A stretch of DNA of 64,000 nt from an uncultured Thalassotalea sp. (GCA_947502355.1 CANMZP010000013.1:1-64000), one strand, 5' to 3'; positions 1 through 8,852 are shown, counted from the first letter of the stretch. The notes: generated from the sequence alone by a model not told the origin. Made by a program: numbers and translations.

Positions 1-10
1 ACTCAGTAAG

Positions 11-217
11 AAATTTAAAATCCCTCGTACTCATATTACCGAGACGTGCGAGTTCAAGTCCGGCTCCGGGTACCATCTTTTGTTTTCAAAAAACGCTGTA
101 ATAAATTTAAAATCCCTCGTACTCATAATACCGAGACGTGCGAGTTCAAGTCCGGTTCCGGGTACCATTCTTTAGAATGGAAAATTAATTCAGTAAAGCT
201 TTTAAAATCCCTCGTAC
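11..217 (+). repeat. Tandem 3'-half fragments of tRNA-Leu(UAA)
   Basis: Two near-identical 65-bp copies (11-75 and 103-167, differing at two positions) and a truncated third (about 201-217) match the 3' half of a tRNA-Leu(UAA). Each begins at the anticodon loop (TTTAAAATCCCTCG) and the full copies run through a long variable arm, T loop (TTCAAGT), acceptor strand and an encoded CCA. None has a matching 5' half: the bases before the anticodon loop cannot form the anticodon stem, and the T stem has two mismatches (GCGAG against CCGGC), so these are not functional tRNAs. The unit length is 92 bp for the first pair. The bases before copies 1 and 3 are also alike (CAGTAAG, CAGTAAAG). The anticodon-loop-to-CCA extent is what tRNA-targeting tyrosine recombinases use as an attachment identity block, so these may be att scars; that is inference. 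An intact tRNA may lie upstream of the window. Confidence 0.75.
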
Positions 218-235
218 TTCATTTCATATTTGTAT

Positions 236-763
236 TTATTCAAGCATTTGTAATACCGCTTGTTTAATTTCATCCGCTTTTTCTGCATTAATAACCTCAA
301 GTTTGTCCATATCAAAATTATCATAAAAGTTAGGAAGTGAAACACTTGCTTGTACGTCACCAGCAAAATAGGGTGCAGATGTGCTTGCTGTGTTAAGCAC
401 AGAGGCCGCGCCACCAGGTCCTGGGCTTGTTGCCATTAAAAGCATCGGCTTGTCTTGATAAAATTTTTGATTGATTCTGGATGTCCAATCAAATAGGTTT
501 TTATACGCCGCCGTATAAGTACCGTTATGCTCAGCAAAAGAAATGATCAGGGCATCACTTTGACCAATCTTTTTATAAAATTGTTGGGCAAGTTGTGGAA
601 TACCATGCGCTTCTTCTCGATCTTGACTATAAATAGGCATTTCATAATCGTTAATATCAATATATTCAATATCTGCGTTGCTAATAAGTGAAGCGGTATA
701 TTGAATCAGTTTGCCATTGATGGAGTTACGGCTGTTCGTTGCAGCAAAAGCTAAAATTTTCAT
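236..763 (-). CDS. NADPH-dependent FMN reductase family protein
   Basis: A 175-residue flavodoxin-fold protein of the NADPH-dependent FMN reductase/quinone reductase family, cytoplasmic, expected to pass electrons from NAD(P)H via bound FMN to quinones or other acceptors. Visible motifs are the N-terminal phosphate-binding loop AATNSRNSINGKL after strand 1, the family signature EHNGTYTAAYKNLFDW near residue 77, and a glycine-rich SPGPGGAAS loop. I place the start at the ATG at 763 (MKILAF); a TTG eight codons further upstream is in frame but the family normally begins at this beta strand. It is transcribed away from a LysR gene on the other strand, a common arrangement in which the regulator controls the reductase. 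The natural substrate cannot be told from sequence. Confidence 0.85.
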   Translation of the reverse strand: MKILAFAATNSRNSINGKLIQYTASLISNADIEYIDINDYEMPIYSQDREEAHGIPQLAQQFYKKIGQSDALIISFAEHNGTYTAAYKNLFDWTSRINQKFYQDKPMLLMATSPGPGGAASVLNTASTSAPYFAGDVQASVSLPNFYDNFDMDKLEVINAEKADEIKQAVLQMLE

Positions 764-860
764 ATGGAGTTTCCGTTTAGGGTGCAAATTTATCTGGTAA
801 TTAGCTTACACTTGACGTTAAATGGAATAAATACGTCAAATTAATAAACACTATTTCCAT

Positions 861-1760
861 ATGACTACTAATAGCCAGCTATTCGACGGCATTTATATTT
901 TCTACCAGGTGGTGCGTTGTGGCAGCTTTACCGCTTGTGCAAATTACACGGGCCATTCCACATCGTATATAAGTAAAGAGATTAATAAATTAGAACAGCG
1001 CCTTGCGGTTCGATTACTAAACCGTACAACGCGTTCGATTAGTCTTACGCCAGAAGGAGAGGTGTTTTTTGAGCAATCACAGCTGCTCATTGAAAATGCA
1101 GAGCATGCGCAAGGGTTACTTACTAGCAAGCAAGACTCCCCCCATGGTTTACTTAAAATTTCTTGTCCGGTGGATTTTGGCTTAAATTATTTAAAGCCCA
1201 TTATCGATGAGTATTTGAATAGTTACCCTGATGTGTCGCTTGATCTGGATTTAAACGATAGGCATGTCGATGTTATCCAAGAGGGGATTGATATTGCTAT
1301 AAGGGCGACAGCTGCCCTTGATGATTCATCTCTAATAAGCCGAAAAATATTTCAAAGCAACAGCTATACCCTCGCTTCAAAACAATATATCCAAAGATTT
1401 GGTAAACCCAAGCAGCCGCAAGACCTAAGCAAACATGCGTGCATATGCTATAAAAACCATAAAACTCCGACTAAGTGGCAATATATAACCGCCAACAATG
1501 AAACGCTGAATGTAGACGTGAACAAACGAATTTTAAGCAATAATGCTCAAATGCAATTGTCATTAGCACAAGCGGGTCACGGTATATGTGTGTTACCCAA
1601 ATTTTGTCTTGGCAAAGATTTTGACGATACTCAGCTTGTGGCGTTATTTGAAGATTATCAATCGCCAAAAATTGACGTGTTTGCGGTGTACCCTTCAAGA
1701 AAATATGTCAGTGCCAAAGTGCGCTGTTTAATCGATTTGTTGGTGCAACACTTACGCTAA
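861..1760 (+). CDS. LysR family transcriptional regulator
   Basis: A 299-residue LysR-type regulator of normal family length. Residues 1-65 form the winged helix-turn-helix (CGSFTACANYTGHSTSYISK, then a recognition helix and the RLLNRTTRSISLTPEG wing) and the rest is the periplasmic-binding-protein-like effector domain, in the subgroup resembling DsdC/AaeR-like regulators of small oxidoreductases. The gene is divergent from the FMN reductase, with about 97 bp between the two starts that should hold both promoters and the operator. By analogy with other LysR pairs it probably controls that reductase and itself; the inducer is unknown. No strong Shine-Dalgarno precedes the ATG. Confidence 0.88.
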   Translation: MTTNSQLFDGIYIFYQVVRCGSFTACANYTGHSTSYISKEINKLEQRLAVRLLNRTTRSISLTPEGEVFFEQSQLLIENAEHAQGLLTSKQDSPHGLLKISCPVDFGLNYLKPIIDEYLNSYPDVSLDLDLNDRHVDVIQEGIDIAIRATAALDDSSLISRKIFQSNSYTLASKQYIQRFGKPKQPQDLSKHACICYKNHKTPTKWQYITANNETLNVDVNKRILSNNAQMQLSLAQAGHGICVLPKFCLGKDFDDTQLVALFEDYQSPKIDVFAVYPSRKYVSAKVRCLIDLLVQHLR

Positions 1761-1893
1761 AAGGCGGAATCACGTTATCTTGTTAAAATAACGCCACAAT
1801 ACGTCATTTAATCCATTACTTTAATTTATAAAATGCTAAACTTAAATTTTATCAGTCAGTTACAATTTAAACATTTAAAAAAGTGAGTTAACA

Positions 1894-2550
1894 ATGAAAG
1901 CAAAATTGTCATGGGCCTTATTGATCGTTCTGTCACTTGGCTTAAGTGGTTGTCAAACAGCTTATTATTCTGCCATGGAAAAGGTTGGCGTACATAAACG
2001 CGATATCATGCTTGATAGAGTAGAAGAAGCTCAAGAATCACAAGTTGATGCACAAGAGCAATTTAAATCGGCATTAGAGCAACTGTCAGAGTTAATTAAC
2101 TTTGATGGCGGCGATTTGGCAGAACAATATGAAGCAACAAACGCTCAATATGAAGCGAGTGTGGCTGCCGCCGATGACGTTGAAAACCGTATTGATGCTA
2201 TCGAATCAGTAGCAGGGGCTTTATTTGATGAATGGCAGGATGAAATCAACGAATACAGCAGTGCCACTTTAAAACGTCAAAGCCAAAGCAAGTTGGTTAC
2301 TACTGAAAGACAATATAATCAGCTGATCAAATCAATGCGTAAAGCCCAGCAGCGGATGGATCCGGTGTTGGTGGCCCTTAAAGATAACACGTTATATTTG
2401 AAACATAACTTAAATGCTCGTGCCATTGGTGCATTGCAAGGTGAGTATAAGTCGATTAAACAAGATGTTGAATTGTTGATCAGTGAAATGAATAAGTCGA
2501 TTGCTCAGTCACAAAAATTTATCGATTTGTTACAAACTGACACAGAATAA
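1894..2550 (+). CDS. DUF2959 family lipoprotein
   Basis: A 218-residue protein with a lipoprotein signal peptide ending in LSGC (Cys20), so it is probably exported and lipid-anchored. The mature part is almost entirely charged alpha helix with coiled-coil character (KRDIMLDRVEEAQESQVDAQEQF and following) and matches what I recall of the DUF2959 family found in marine gammaproteobacteria. Function unknown. A GTGAG-type ribosome binding site sits before the ATG. The next gene, also a lipoprotein, starts 78 bp downstream on the same strand, so the two may be co-transcribed. Confidence 0.8.
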   Translation: MKAKLSWALLIVLSLGLSGCQTAYYSAMEKVGVHKRDIMLDRVEEAQESQVDAQEQFKSALEQLSELINFDGGDLAEQYEATNAQYEASVAAADDVENRIDAIESVAGALFDEWQDEINEYSSATLKRQSQSKLVTTERQYNQLIKSMRKAQQRMDPVLVALKDNTLYLKHNLNARAIGALQGEYKSIKQDVELLISEMNKSIAQSQKFIDLLQTDTE

Positions 2551-2628
2551 ACTGAACTTTTAGCCTACTTTTACGGTATAACATAGTAATAATAAGTTTT
2601 TAACTAAATCAACGTAGTAAGAAGTCAT

Positions 2629-3225
2629 ATGAAAAAATTTATATACCTAAAGATGGCTGTTTTAGCCTTGGTTCTTAGTGGTTGTGCTACAACTTACAAG
2701 CCAGATGTAGACTACAACGTAAATTATAATTTTGATCAAGTCAAAACCTATTACATCCATGACGCCTATTCTTCCGATAGCGCAGCAACGGATGAGGTTA
2801 ATCGCTTTGTTAGCGATTTAGATAACGAGCGCATCATTAATGCCATTTCGTCAACGCTCCAACGTAAGGCGTTGACAGCAACAAATGCCGACGATGCAGA
2901 TATTATTGTGAAGTACTTGATCACCAGTAAAGACAAAACCAAAATCAGAAGTTTCAACTCTGGGTTTAATGACTGCTGGCGTTGTCGAGGCTTTTATGGC
3001 TATCACGGTCATAATGATGTTGATGTAAAACAATACGTTGAAGGCACATTGATCATCGATTTGGTGGATCCTAAACAGAAGAAATCGGTATGGCGCTCCG
3101 TCGTTTCATCTGCCATTAAAAAGAATAGAACAGTCAGTGAACGTCAAATGGAAACACAAAAAGCCGTTGATGCGATGTTAGCCGATTTTAAAAAGCCAAA
3201 AGAAGTATTAAAAACAACTAATTAG
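2629..3225 (+). CDS. DUF4136 domain lipoprotein
   Basis: A 198-residue predicted lipoprotein: signal peptide with lipobox LSGC (Cys19), then a DUF4136-like region whose usual features are visible, namely an early DYNVNYNFDQVKTYY strand, a central DADIIVKYLITS segment, and a late GTLIIDLVDPKQKKSVWRS segment. DUF4136 proteins are envelope lipoproteins of unknown function. It follows the DUF2959 lipoprotein on the same strand and is followed by a strong hairpin terminator, so the pair probably forms one unit. Confidence 0.8.
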   Translation: MKKFIYLKMAVLALVLSGCATTYKPDVDYNVNYNFDQVKTYYIHDAYSSDSAATDEVNRFVSDLDNERIINAISSTLQRKALTATNADDADIIVKYLITSKDKTKIRSFNSGFNDCWRCRGFYGYHGHNDVDVKQYVEGTLIIDLVDPKQKKSVWRSVVSSAIKKNRTVSERQMETQKAVDAMLADFKKPKEVLKTTN

Positions 3226-3275
3226 GTTGGTTAGCTTTAGCGCTACCTTTATTTGGTTTTTCTAAACACCATTAC

Positions 3276-3310
3276 AAAGCCTCTGAATAATCTATTCAGA
3301 GGCTTTTTTA
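3276..3310 (+). terminator. Rho-independent terminator after the lipoprotein pair
   Basis: AAAGCCTCTGAATA and its inverted complement TATTCAGAGGCTTT form a long stem with a short loop, followed by a T run. It lies 50 bp after the DUF4136 stop codon and insulates the downstream riboswitch-controlled operon. Confidence 0.85.
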
Positions 3311-3487
3311 TAGATAGTCATTAGGAGAAAGATGGAAATTAATGGAAATCTCGCACCAACAAAAAGCATGGGGACCGCTCAGGAAGTATTTAGTTGTATG
3401 TCCATTTGTCTTAACAAATGACAGAAATTGTAAATAAAATTAACGGCGCTATTTACATTGATTTACATAAATTGGTAGTATGCGTGC

Positions 3488-3588
3488 GAGCCAGGGGGTG
3501 TTTCAAATATTTTGGAACTGAGATGCGAAGCGAAAGCTGCGAACCCTTTGAACCTGAACCGGATAATACCGGCGTAGGAATGGTAACA
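3488..3588 (+). promoter_or_regulatory. TPP (THI-element) riboswitch
   Basis: The conserved cores of the thiamine pyrophosphate riboswitch are visible in order: CCAGGGGGTG, ACTGAGATGCGAAG, ACCCTTTGAACCTGAACCGG, then ATAATACCGGCGTAGGAA. It sits about 90 bp before the ATG of a TonB-dependent receptor. After the aptamer, AATTACTT (about 3588-3595) and AAGTAATT (about 3622-3629) could pair ahead of ATTATCTTTTTT, so the switch may act by premature termination; this platform is inferred. The expected effect is repression of the downstream thiamine-uptake operon when TPP is plentiful. Confidence 0.95.
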
Positions 3589-3676
3589 ATTACTTTATTA
3601 CTCATACCCTTGTTTTACATGAAGTAATTCAATTATCTTTTTTGTGCCGGATCCTAAATTTTTTTAGAGATCTGAA

Positions 3677-5770
3677 ATGAATTACAATAAAAGCATTATC
3701 GCTGGTGCCATCGCCAGTGCATTAATTTTTCCACAATCTCAAGCAATTGCTGCTCCTGTTAAGGCCGATACAGATGCCGATATGGAAAGCATTGAGGTGA
3801 TTAGCGGCTTCCGCGAACAAAATTTGCAAAAAATCCCATCCTCTGTTTCTATCGCAACAAGCGAAGATATTGAGCGCCGAAATGCACAAAACTTAGAAGA
3901 AATCATCCAGGCTAGTGCTAATGTAAACTTTTCAAGTGGCAGCAGCCGCGCCCGTTATTATCAAATTCGTGGTATAGGCGAGCGCAGTCAATTTCAATCA
4001 CCCATTAATCCGTCGGTTGCGGTTATTATTGACGGCGTTGATTTTACCGGTATTGGTAGTGCCGCCTCTATGTATGATGTTAAACAAGTTGAAGTCTTAA
4101 GAGGCCCACAGGGTACTAACTTTGGGGCAAATGCAATGGCTGGTGCGGTGAACATTACAACGAACGCACCAAGTGAAGAATTTGAAGGATCCGTTAGAGT
4201 AATGGCGGGTAATTATGACTCAGCATCAATGGGCGTTAGCTTATCGGGTCCTGCGAGTGATGATTTATCTTATCGAATCGCCATGGAAAAGTTCTTCAGT
4301 GATGGTTTCATTGAAAATGATTTTTTAAATACCGACGACACTAATGATAAAGATGAATTAACGTTACGTACCAAGTTTCATTACCAAGCATCTGCTGATT
4401 TAACACTAGACTTAGCGGTGTTTTATCTTGATTTTGATAATGGCTATGATGCGTTTTCATTAGACAATGATCGCCATACTTTATCTGACGAACCGGGATT
4501 TGATAAACAACGTACCCTAGCTACGAGCTTAACAAGTACCTATACCGGCTTTGAAAACGTTGATTTTGTTAATATCGTCAGCTTCGCTCATTCAAATCTT
4601 GATTACGGTTATGATGAAGATTGGACCCATACAAACTTTCATGATTGGGAATATTCATCGACCGATTATTACTATCGCGATCAAGAAACCTTAACAGCCG
4701 ATTTTCGTTTATTGAGCAAAGAGTCAAATCGAATTTTTAATAACAGCACAAATTGGGTTGTTGGTGTTTATGTCAAAGACGAAAGTCAGGATTTATTAAG
4801 AGAATATACCTACTCAGAAAGTGACTTTAACTCAACGTTTGATACCGAAACGGTAGCGGGTTACTTACAGTTTGATAGTCAATTATCAACAAAGCTTGTA
4901 CTTAGTACTGGGATCCGTGTTGAAAACCGAGAAGCTGATTATGACAATTCTGATGGTGCTTCATTCGACCCTTCAGATACTATGGTTGGTGGTAAGGCAG
5001 TCTTGTCCTATCAGTTAGAAGCGGATGTGTTAGTGTATGGCTCAGTAAACCGTGGCTATAAAGCGGGTGGGGTAAATACCAATGGCTCATTGAGTGAGAA
5101 AAATCGTGAGTTTGATCCCGAATACGTATGGAATTATGAACTTGGTTTAAAACAAAGCCACTTTGATGGCGGTGCTTACAGTCGCATTACGTTCTTCTAT
5201 ATGGATCGTAAAGACATGCAGGTAAGTACCTATGCAGCCAATAAGCGCCCAGATGGTAGCGAAGAGTTTATAACGTACCTTGATAATGCGGCAGAAGGCA
5301 GCAACCAAGGGGTTGAAGTTGAAACAGGTTGGCAATTAACCCCTGAATTCGATGTGTATGCTTCTTTTGGTTACCTAGACTCTGAATATAAAGAGTTTAT
5401 AAATGGAAATGATGAAGACTTATCCGGCCGAGAACAAGCACACGCCCCAAGCTATCAATACAATATTGGCGCAAATTACTTGTTGGCCGACCATTGGTTG
5501 TTCAATGTGAACCTAGATAGTAAAGACAGTTTCTATTTTTCCGACTCGCATGAAGAACAGTCCGATGAACTAAACTTGGTTAATGCATCTATTGTGTATC
5601 AACAAGAGACATGGCAGGTTAAGCTTTGGGGAAGAAACATCTTTGATGAAGACTATGAAACACGTGGTTTTTATTTTGGTAATGATCCCCGTGACGGTTA
5701 CACAAGCAAAGGCTACTATCAGTTAGGTGCGCCGGCTGAGTACGGCGTAACGGTTGATTATCAGTTTTAA
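3677..5770 (+). CDS. TonB-dependent outer membrane receptor, probable thiamine uptake
   Basis: A 697-residue TonB-dependent receptor of ordinary length. It has a Sec signal peptide (cleavage probably near AIAA), a TonB-box-like stretch (ESIEVISGFR), a plug domain (residues about 45-170 with IIDGVDFTGIGSAASMYDVK and VEVLRGPQGTNFGANAMAGA), and a beta barrel ending in the terminal phenylalanine motif (GVTVDYQF). The TPP riboswitch directly upstream and the thiamine-binding protein, PnuC-type permease and kinase directly downstream indicate that it imports thiamine or a precursor across the outer membrane; riboswitch-linked receptors of this type (OMR) were predicted for marine gammaproteobacteria by comparative genomics. 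Ligand specificity is inferred from context. Confidence 0.88.
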   Translation: MNYNKSIIAGAIASALIFPQSQAIAAPVKADTDADMESIEVISGFREQNLQKIPSSVSIATSEDIERRNAQNLEEIIQASANVNFSSGSSRARYYQIRGIGERSQFQSPINPSVAVIIDGVDFTGIGSAASMYDVKQVEVLRGPQGTNFGANAMAGAVNITTNAPSEEFEGSVRVMAGNYDSASMGVSLSGPASDDLSYRIAMEKFFSDGFIENDFLNTDDTNDKDELTLRTKFHYQASADLTLDLAVFYLDFDNGYDAFSLDNDRHTLSDEPGFDKQRTLATSLTSTYTGFENVDFVNIVSFAHSNLDYGYDEDWTHTNFHDWEYSSTDYYYRDQETLTADFRLLSKESNRIFNNSTNWVVGVYVKDESQDLLREYTYSESDFNSTFDTETVAGYLQFDSQLSTKLVLSTGIRVENREADYDNSDGASFDPSDTMVGGKAVLSYQLEADVLVYGSVNRGYKAGGVNTNGSLSEKNREFDPEYVWNYELGLKQSHFDGGAYSRITFFYMDRKDMQVSTYAANKRPDGSEEFITYLDNAAEGSNQGVEVETGWQLTPEFDVYASFGYLDSEYKEFINGNDEDLSGREQAHAPSYQYNIGANYLLADHWLFNVNLDSKDSFYFSDSHEEQSDELNLVNASIVYQQETWQVKLWGRNIFDEDYETRGFYFGNDPRDGYTSKGYYQLGAPAEYGVTVDYQF

Positions 5771-5841
5771 TTGATAATAAGACATATTAGCGGTTTCGTC
5801 AGTTTATATTGCGAAGCCGTCTATTAATTAGGATGAAAGCA

Positions 5842-6171
5842 ATGCATATTTCAATTGAAATCAGTTTATATCCCTTAGCAAATGAGCAATTTAAAACAGA
5901 TATTTGGGCGTTTATAAAAACCTTAAGGCAAGTTGACGGCTTAAAGGTGGTGACCAACGGTATGAGCACCCAAGTCTTTGGTGAATATGATCTAACCACT
6001 CAAGTGGTTATGGCCGAGATTAAAAAAGTTCATGAAAAACTGGGCTCGGCGGTCTTTATTTGTAAGTTTATTGCCAGTGATCGGTCGGTGTTAAGCACCG
6101 GTTCCAAAATTGAAGAATCCACAACACCAGGTTATGAGAAAATGCTCAATAACAAGGCTGATATTTCATGA
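5842..6171 (+). CDS. Thiamine-binding protein, MTH1187/YkoF-like (PF01910)
   Basis: A 109-residue protein with the alpha/beta fold of the MTH1187/YkoF-like family (PF01910). The family signature GMSTQVFGEYD is visible near residue 40, followed by the amphipathic helix AEIKKVHEKLG. Members of this family bind thiamine or its pyrimidine moiety. The start at 5842 (MHISIEIS) has an AGGA box eight bases upstream; the ATG three codons earlier has no properly spaced ribosome binding site. It lies between the TonB receptor and the PnuC-type permease, and its stop overlaps the permease start. It has no signal peptide, so it probably acts in the cytoplasm. Confidence 0.82.
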   Translation: MHISIEISLYPLANEQFKTDIWAFIKTLRQVDGLKVVTNGMSTQVFGEYDLTTQVVMAEIKKVHEKLGSAVFICKFIASDRSVLSTGSKIEESTTPGYEKMLNNKADIS

Positions 6172-6818
6172 TGAATAACATCGTTGATTATTTTGTTAAG
6201 CTGCCATTTTGGGAATTAACGGCGGTGTGTTTATCCATCGCCTATGTCGTTTTGGTAGCCCAAAATAATCGTTGGTGCTGGCCTGCTGCCTTAATAAGTA
6301 CCTTAATTTTTACCATCTTGTTTCTCGATGTGTCATTACTGATGGAAAGCCTGCTTAATCTGTACTATATGGCCATGGCCGTTTATGGTTGGATCCATTG
6401 GCATCGTGTGGCACGTGATAACACCGGACGAGTCCTTTCAGACGAGCTTCCCATTGCCCGGTGGACATGGCAGTTGCATTCAAAACTTATTTTCCTGTTA
6501 TCGGGGTTAAGCCTTGGTCTTGGCTACCTTATGGAAAACTATACTTCAGCAGATTATGCCTATTTAGATACATTTACCACCGTATTTGCGGTGTTTACTA
6601 CCTATTTAGTCACCATAAAATTATTAGAGAACTGGCTGTACTGGTTTGTGATAAATTCGCTTTCCGTATTTTTGTATTTACAAAAAGGGCTTGAGCCTAC
6701 CGCGGCATTAGCAACCTTTAACATTTTAATGTGCGTTATTGGTTGGTTTAAATGGCAAAAAATATATCAGCAACAACAGCCACAAATAAGCACAGACAAT
6801 GCCATCAAACTCTCATAA
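6168..6818 (+). CDS. pnuT: PnuC-family permease, probable thiamine transporter PnuT
   Basis: A 216-residue integral membrane protein of the PnuC family with about seven membrane segments. Family motifs are visible: NNRWCWPAALIST in the second segment, NLYYMAMAVYGWIHW in the third, and ENWLYWFVINSLSVFLYLQKG near the end. PnuC proteins carry nicotinamide riboside by facilitated diffusion with trapping by a kinase; the riboswitch-linked PnuT subgroup carries thiamine, which suits this locus. The ATG overlaps the stop of the thiamine-binding protein (ATGA), and the gene overlaps the kinase downstream by 20 bp, indicating translational coupling of importer and trapping kinase. Confidence 0.87.
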   Translation: MMNNIVDYFVKLPFWELTAVCLSIAYVVLVAQNNRWCWPAALISTLIFTILFLDVSLLMESLLNLYYMAMAVYGWIHWHRVARDNTGRVLSDELPIARWTWQLHSKLIFLLSGLSLGLGYLMENYTSADYAYLDTFTTVFAVFTTYLVTIKLLENWLYWFVINSLSVFLYLQKGLEPTAALATFNILMCVIGWFKWQKIYQQQQPQISTDNAIKLS

Positions 6819-7659
6819 AAGGCTTTTTTCGATACCTTCTATTTTGCCAATAGACGATTTTCAGATCATCGAAGAGGGGTGTGCTAATACCTGTTACCGT
6901 GTTAAAAGCCGCGTTAATGAGTATTTTGTGAAACTTTATCCCGAAACTCTCCCGCAAAAATCGTCAGTATCGCAACTGCAAACCATACAGAAAATCGTAG
7001 CCGATGCTGGTATAGCGCCGCCTTTAATTGATCAAAATCCACAAAGCGGCTATTTAGTTAGTCGTTTTATTGATGCCTTTTCCTTAAGCCACCCCAACAA
7101 TCAACACTTAGATAAAATAGCACTGTTAACCAAAGCGCTTGTAAAGTGCCATAGCGTAAAAATAGATGAGGGTTTTACACCGCTTGATTTACCTTCTGTG
7201 TTTGAGCATTTGTTGAGTCGTCTTAATATATCCGAGCAACAAGCTTGCCATTTTAAGCGTTACGTTAACACCATTTTGGCAAAGATAAACGCATCATCAG
7301 GGCAATATTGTTTGATTCATGGTGACTTAAATTATGGCAATATCATGATAAATGCTAAAACATTGATGGTCGTTGATTGGGATTCTGGCCATTATTTTGA
7401 CGCTGAATACGACATTGCGATGGCTTGCTCAATTAATCGCCTGTGCACAGCAGAAACCTTATCTCTTGTTAAAAAGTACCAAAAACACTTGCAGAATGGT
7501 GTAAAGGTCGACCCCCTTAAGGTTACGCGTTACCTGGTTTTGTCTAATCTAATCAATGGTTTATGGTATCTTTATGAAAAAAGTGTAAATGACCAGACGT
7601 TTTCACCAGAAATTGAGAAAGCCTTTATAATGCCTGTTTTAGCCTTATTGAAGTGCTAA
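6799..7659 (+). CDS. Phosphotransferase-fold kinase, probable thiamine kinase
   Basis: A 286-residue member of the aminoglycoside phosphotransferase/choline kinase fold. The nucleotide-binding lysine is probably Lys45 (EYFVKLYPE), the catalytic loop is IHGDLNYGNIM (Asp176), and the metal-binding motif is VVDWDSGHY (Asp193/Asp195). ThiK-type thiamine kinases share this fold. The overlap with the PnuT-like permease and the TPP riboswitch at the head of the operon suggest that it phosphorylates imported thiamine and traps it. A different substrate such as choline or a sugar cannot be ruled out from sequence alone. The ATG (MPSNSHK) lies inside the preceding gene. Confidence 0.78.
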   Translation: MPSNSHKRLFSIPSILPIDDFQIIEEGCANTCYRVKSRVNEYFVKLYPETLPQKSSVSQLQTIQKIVADAGIAPPLIDQNPQSGYLVSRFIDAFSLSHPNNQHLDKIALLTKALVKCHSVKIDEGFTPLDLPSVFEHLLSRLNISEQQACHFKRYVNTILAKINASSGQYCLIHGDLNYGNIMINAKTLMVVDWDSGHYFDAEYDIAMACSINRLCTAETLSLVKKYQKHLQNGVKVDPLKVTRYLVLSNLINGLWYLYEKSVNDQTFSPEIEKAFIMPVLALLKC

Positions 7660-7782
7660 ATGACTGAATAGGAAAACACACATTTTCGATAAAATGTTCG
7701 TTTCATAAGGTGGGTTACAGTGTTTATCAAGGCCAGTTAAGTAATACTTGCATTTAGTATGAGTTATTTTGAGTAGTAATTT

Positions 7783-8847
7783 TTGAATTGGCACGAGTTT
7801 ATTGAAAATCGGAATCGATTTTTCTGGTTATTGCATATTGGTGGTTGGGTTGGCTTTGGCTTAGTCCATTATTTAGGGTCGTTGTTGCATGATTTACGCG
7901 ACTTGTTTACTTGGGTGGTCTTTTTAAGTGCCTACGCCGGTGCCGTATTATCTTATCCCCTAAGATACATTTACCAAAAAGCCTGGAACTTAACGCCATT
8001 AAAAATCGCCTTAGTGATTATTGTCGCATCGTACTGTGCAGGTTTAACCTGGCAGGTTGTAAAGAACGTCACCTATTGGGAAATCTATAAGCACGGTTTT
8101 AGACCGGACTTTTGGCTTTATTATACTCAGCAAGCCTTGTGGTCATTTTATATCATGCTTAGCTGGAGTGGCTTGTATTTTGGTATTAAGTATTACCAAA
8201 TGCTGCAACAGGAAAAGCAAAAAGTGCTTAGGGCCAATAACATGGCCGATCAGGCACAACTTAAAATGCTGCGTTATCAATTAAACCCACACTTTTTGTT
8301 TAATACCTTAAATGCGATATCGACATTGATATTAATCGATGACAATAAAACGGCAAATGGTATGGTCACCCGGCTCAGTGAATTCTTACGGTACTCCTTA
8401 GATATGGACCCAATGAAGAAAGTGACCTTAACCAAAGAGGTTGAAGCGCTGTCTTTGTATCTTGATATTGAGAAAGTTCGCTTCGAGGATCGCTTGCAAA
8501 TTCGCTACGAAGTGCAAAATAACTGCAAAGATGCGTTAGTGCCCAGCATGATTTTACAGCCTATTGTTGAAAACTCCATTAAACATGCCATTGGGGTAAT
8601 GGAAAGCAAAGGGGTGATTGCCATTAAAGTTTCTCGCTTTGCCAACGACTTACAACTTGAAGTCAGTGACAATGGTCCAGGGGCTGAAATTGTCGATGGA
8701 AACCTTCATAGAGAGAGCGGTGTGGGTTTAGTGAACACTCGTGAGAGACTTTCTACCTTATATGGTGAAAATTATTCGCTTGTAGCTAGTGACAATATTC
8801 CTTCAGGAGTTAAAATAAGCATCAGGATCCCTTACCAACAAAAATAA
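7783..8847 (+). CDS. LytS/YehU-type sensor histidine kinase
   Basis: A 354-residue membrane sensor kinase. The N-terminal half holds about four membrane segments (from FFWLLHIGGWVGFGLVHYLG to FYIMLSWSGLYFGIKYY), then a short coiled linker, the His_kinase (PF06580) box QLNPHFLFNTLNAIS with the presumed phosphoacceptor histidine, and an ATPase domain with N box (IVENSIKHA) and G boxes (DNGPGAEI, GVGLVNTRERL). The only plausible start in frame near the first helix is a TTG at 7783, without a strong Shine-Dalgarno, so the N terminus is uncertain. The response regulator gene starts five bases after its stop. The signal is unknown; there is no extracytoplasmic domain. Confidence 0.87.
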   Translation: MNWHEFIENRNRFFWLLHIGGWVGFGLVHYLGSLLHDLRDLFTWVVFLSAYAGAVLSYPLRYIYQKAWNLTPLKIALVIIVASYCAGLTWQVVKNVTYWEIYKHGFRPDFWLYYTQQALWSFYIMLSWSGLYFGIKYYQMLQQEKQKVLRANNMADQAQLKMLRYQLNPHFLFNTLNAISTLILIDDNKTANGMVTRLSEFLRYSLDMDPMKKVTLTKEVEALSLYLDIEKVRFEDRLQIRYEVQNNCKDALVPSMILQPIVENSIKHAIGVMESKGVIAIKVSRFANDLQLEVSDNGPGAEIVDGNLHRESGVGLVNTRERLSTLYGENYSLVASDNIPSGVKISIRIPYQQK

Positions 8848-8852
8848 TTATT

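Noticed and set aside
11-167. Functional tRNA-Leu genes
   Set aside because: No 5' halves, unpaired anticodon stem and mismatched T stem.
3418-3627. 69-codon open frame over the riboswitch
   Set aside because: It is made up of the TPP aptamer sequence itself and has no ribosome binding site or family resemblance.
7710-7735. A further arm of the dispersed repeat (GGTGGGTTACAGTG)
   Set aside because: Shares fragments of the core but in a different order; not the same element.
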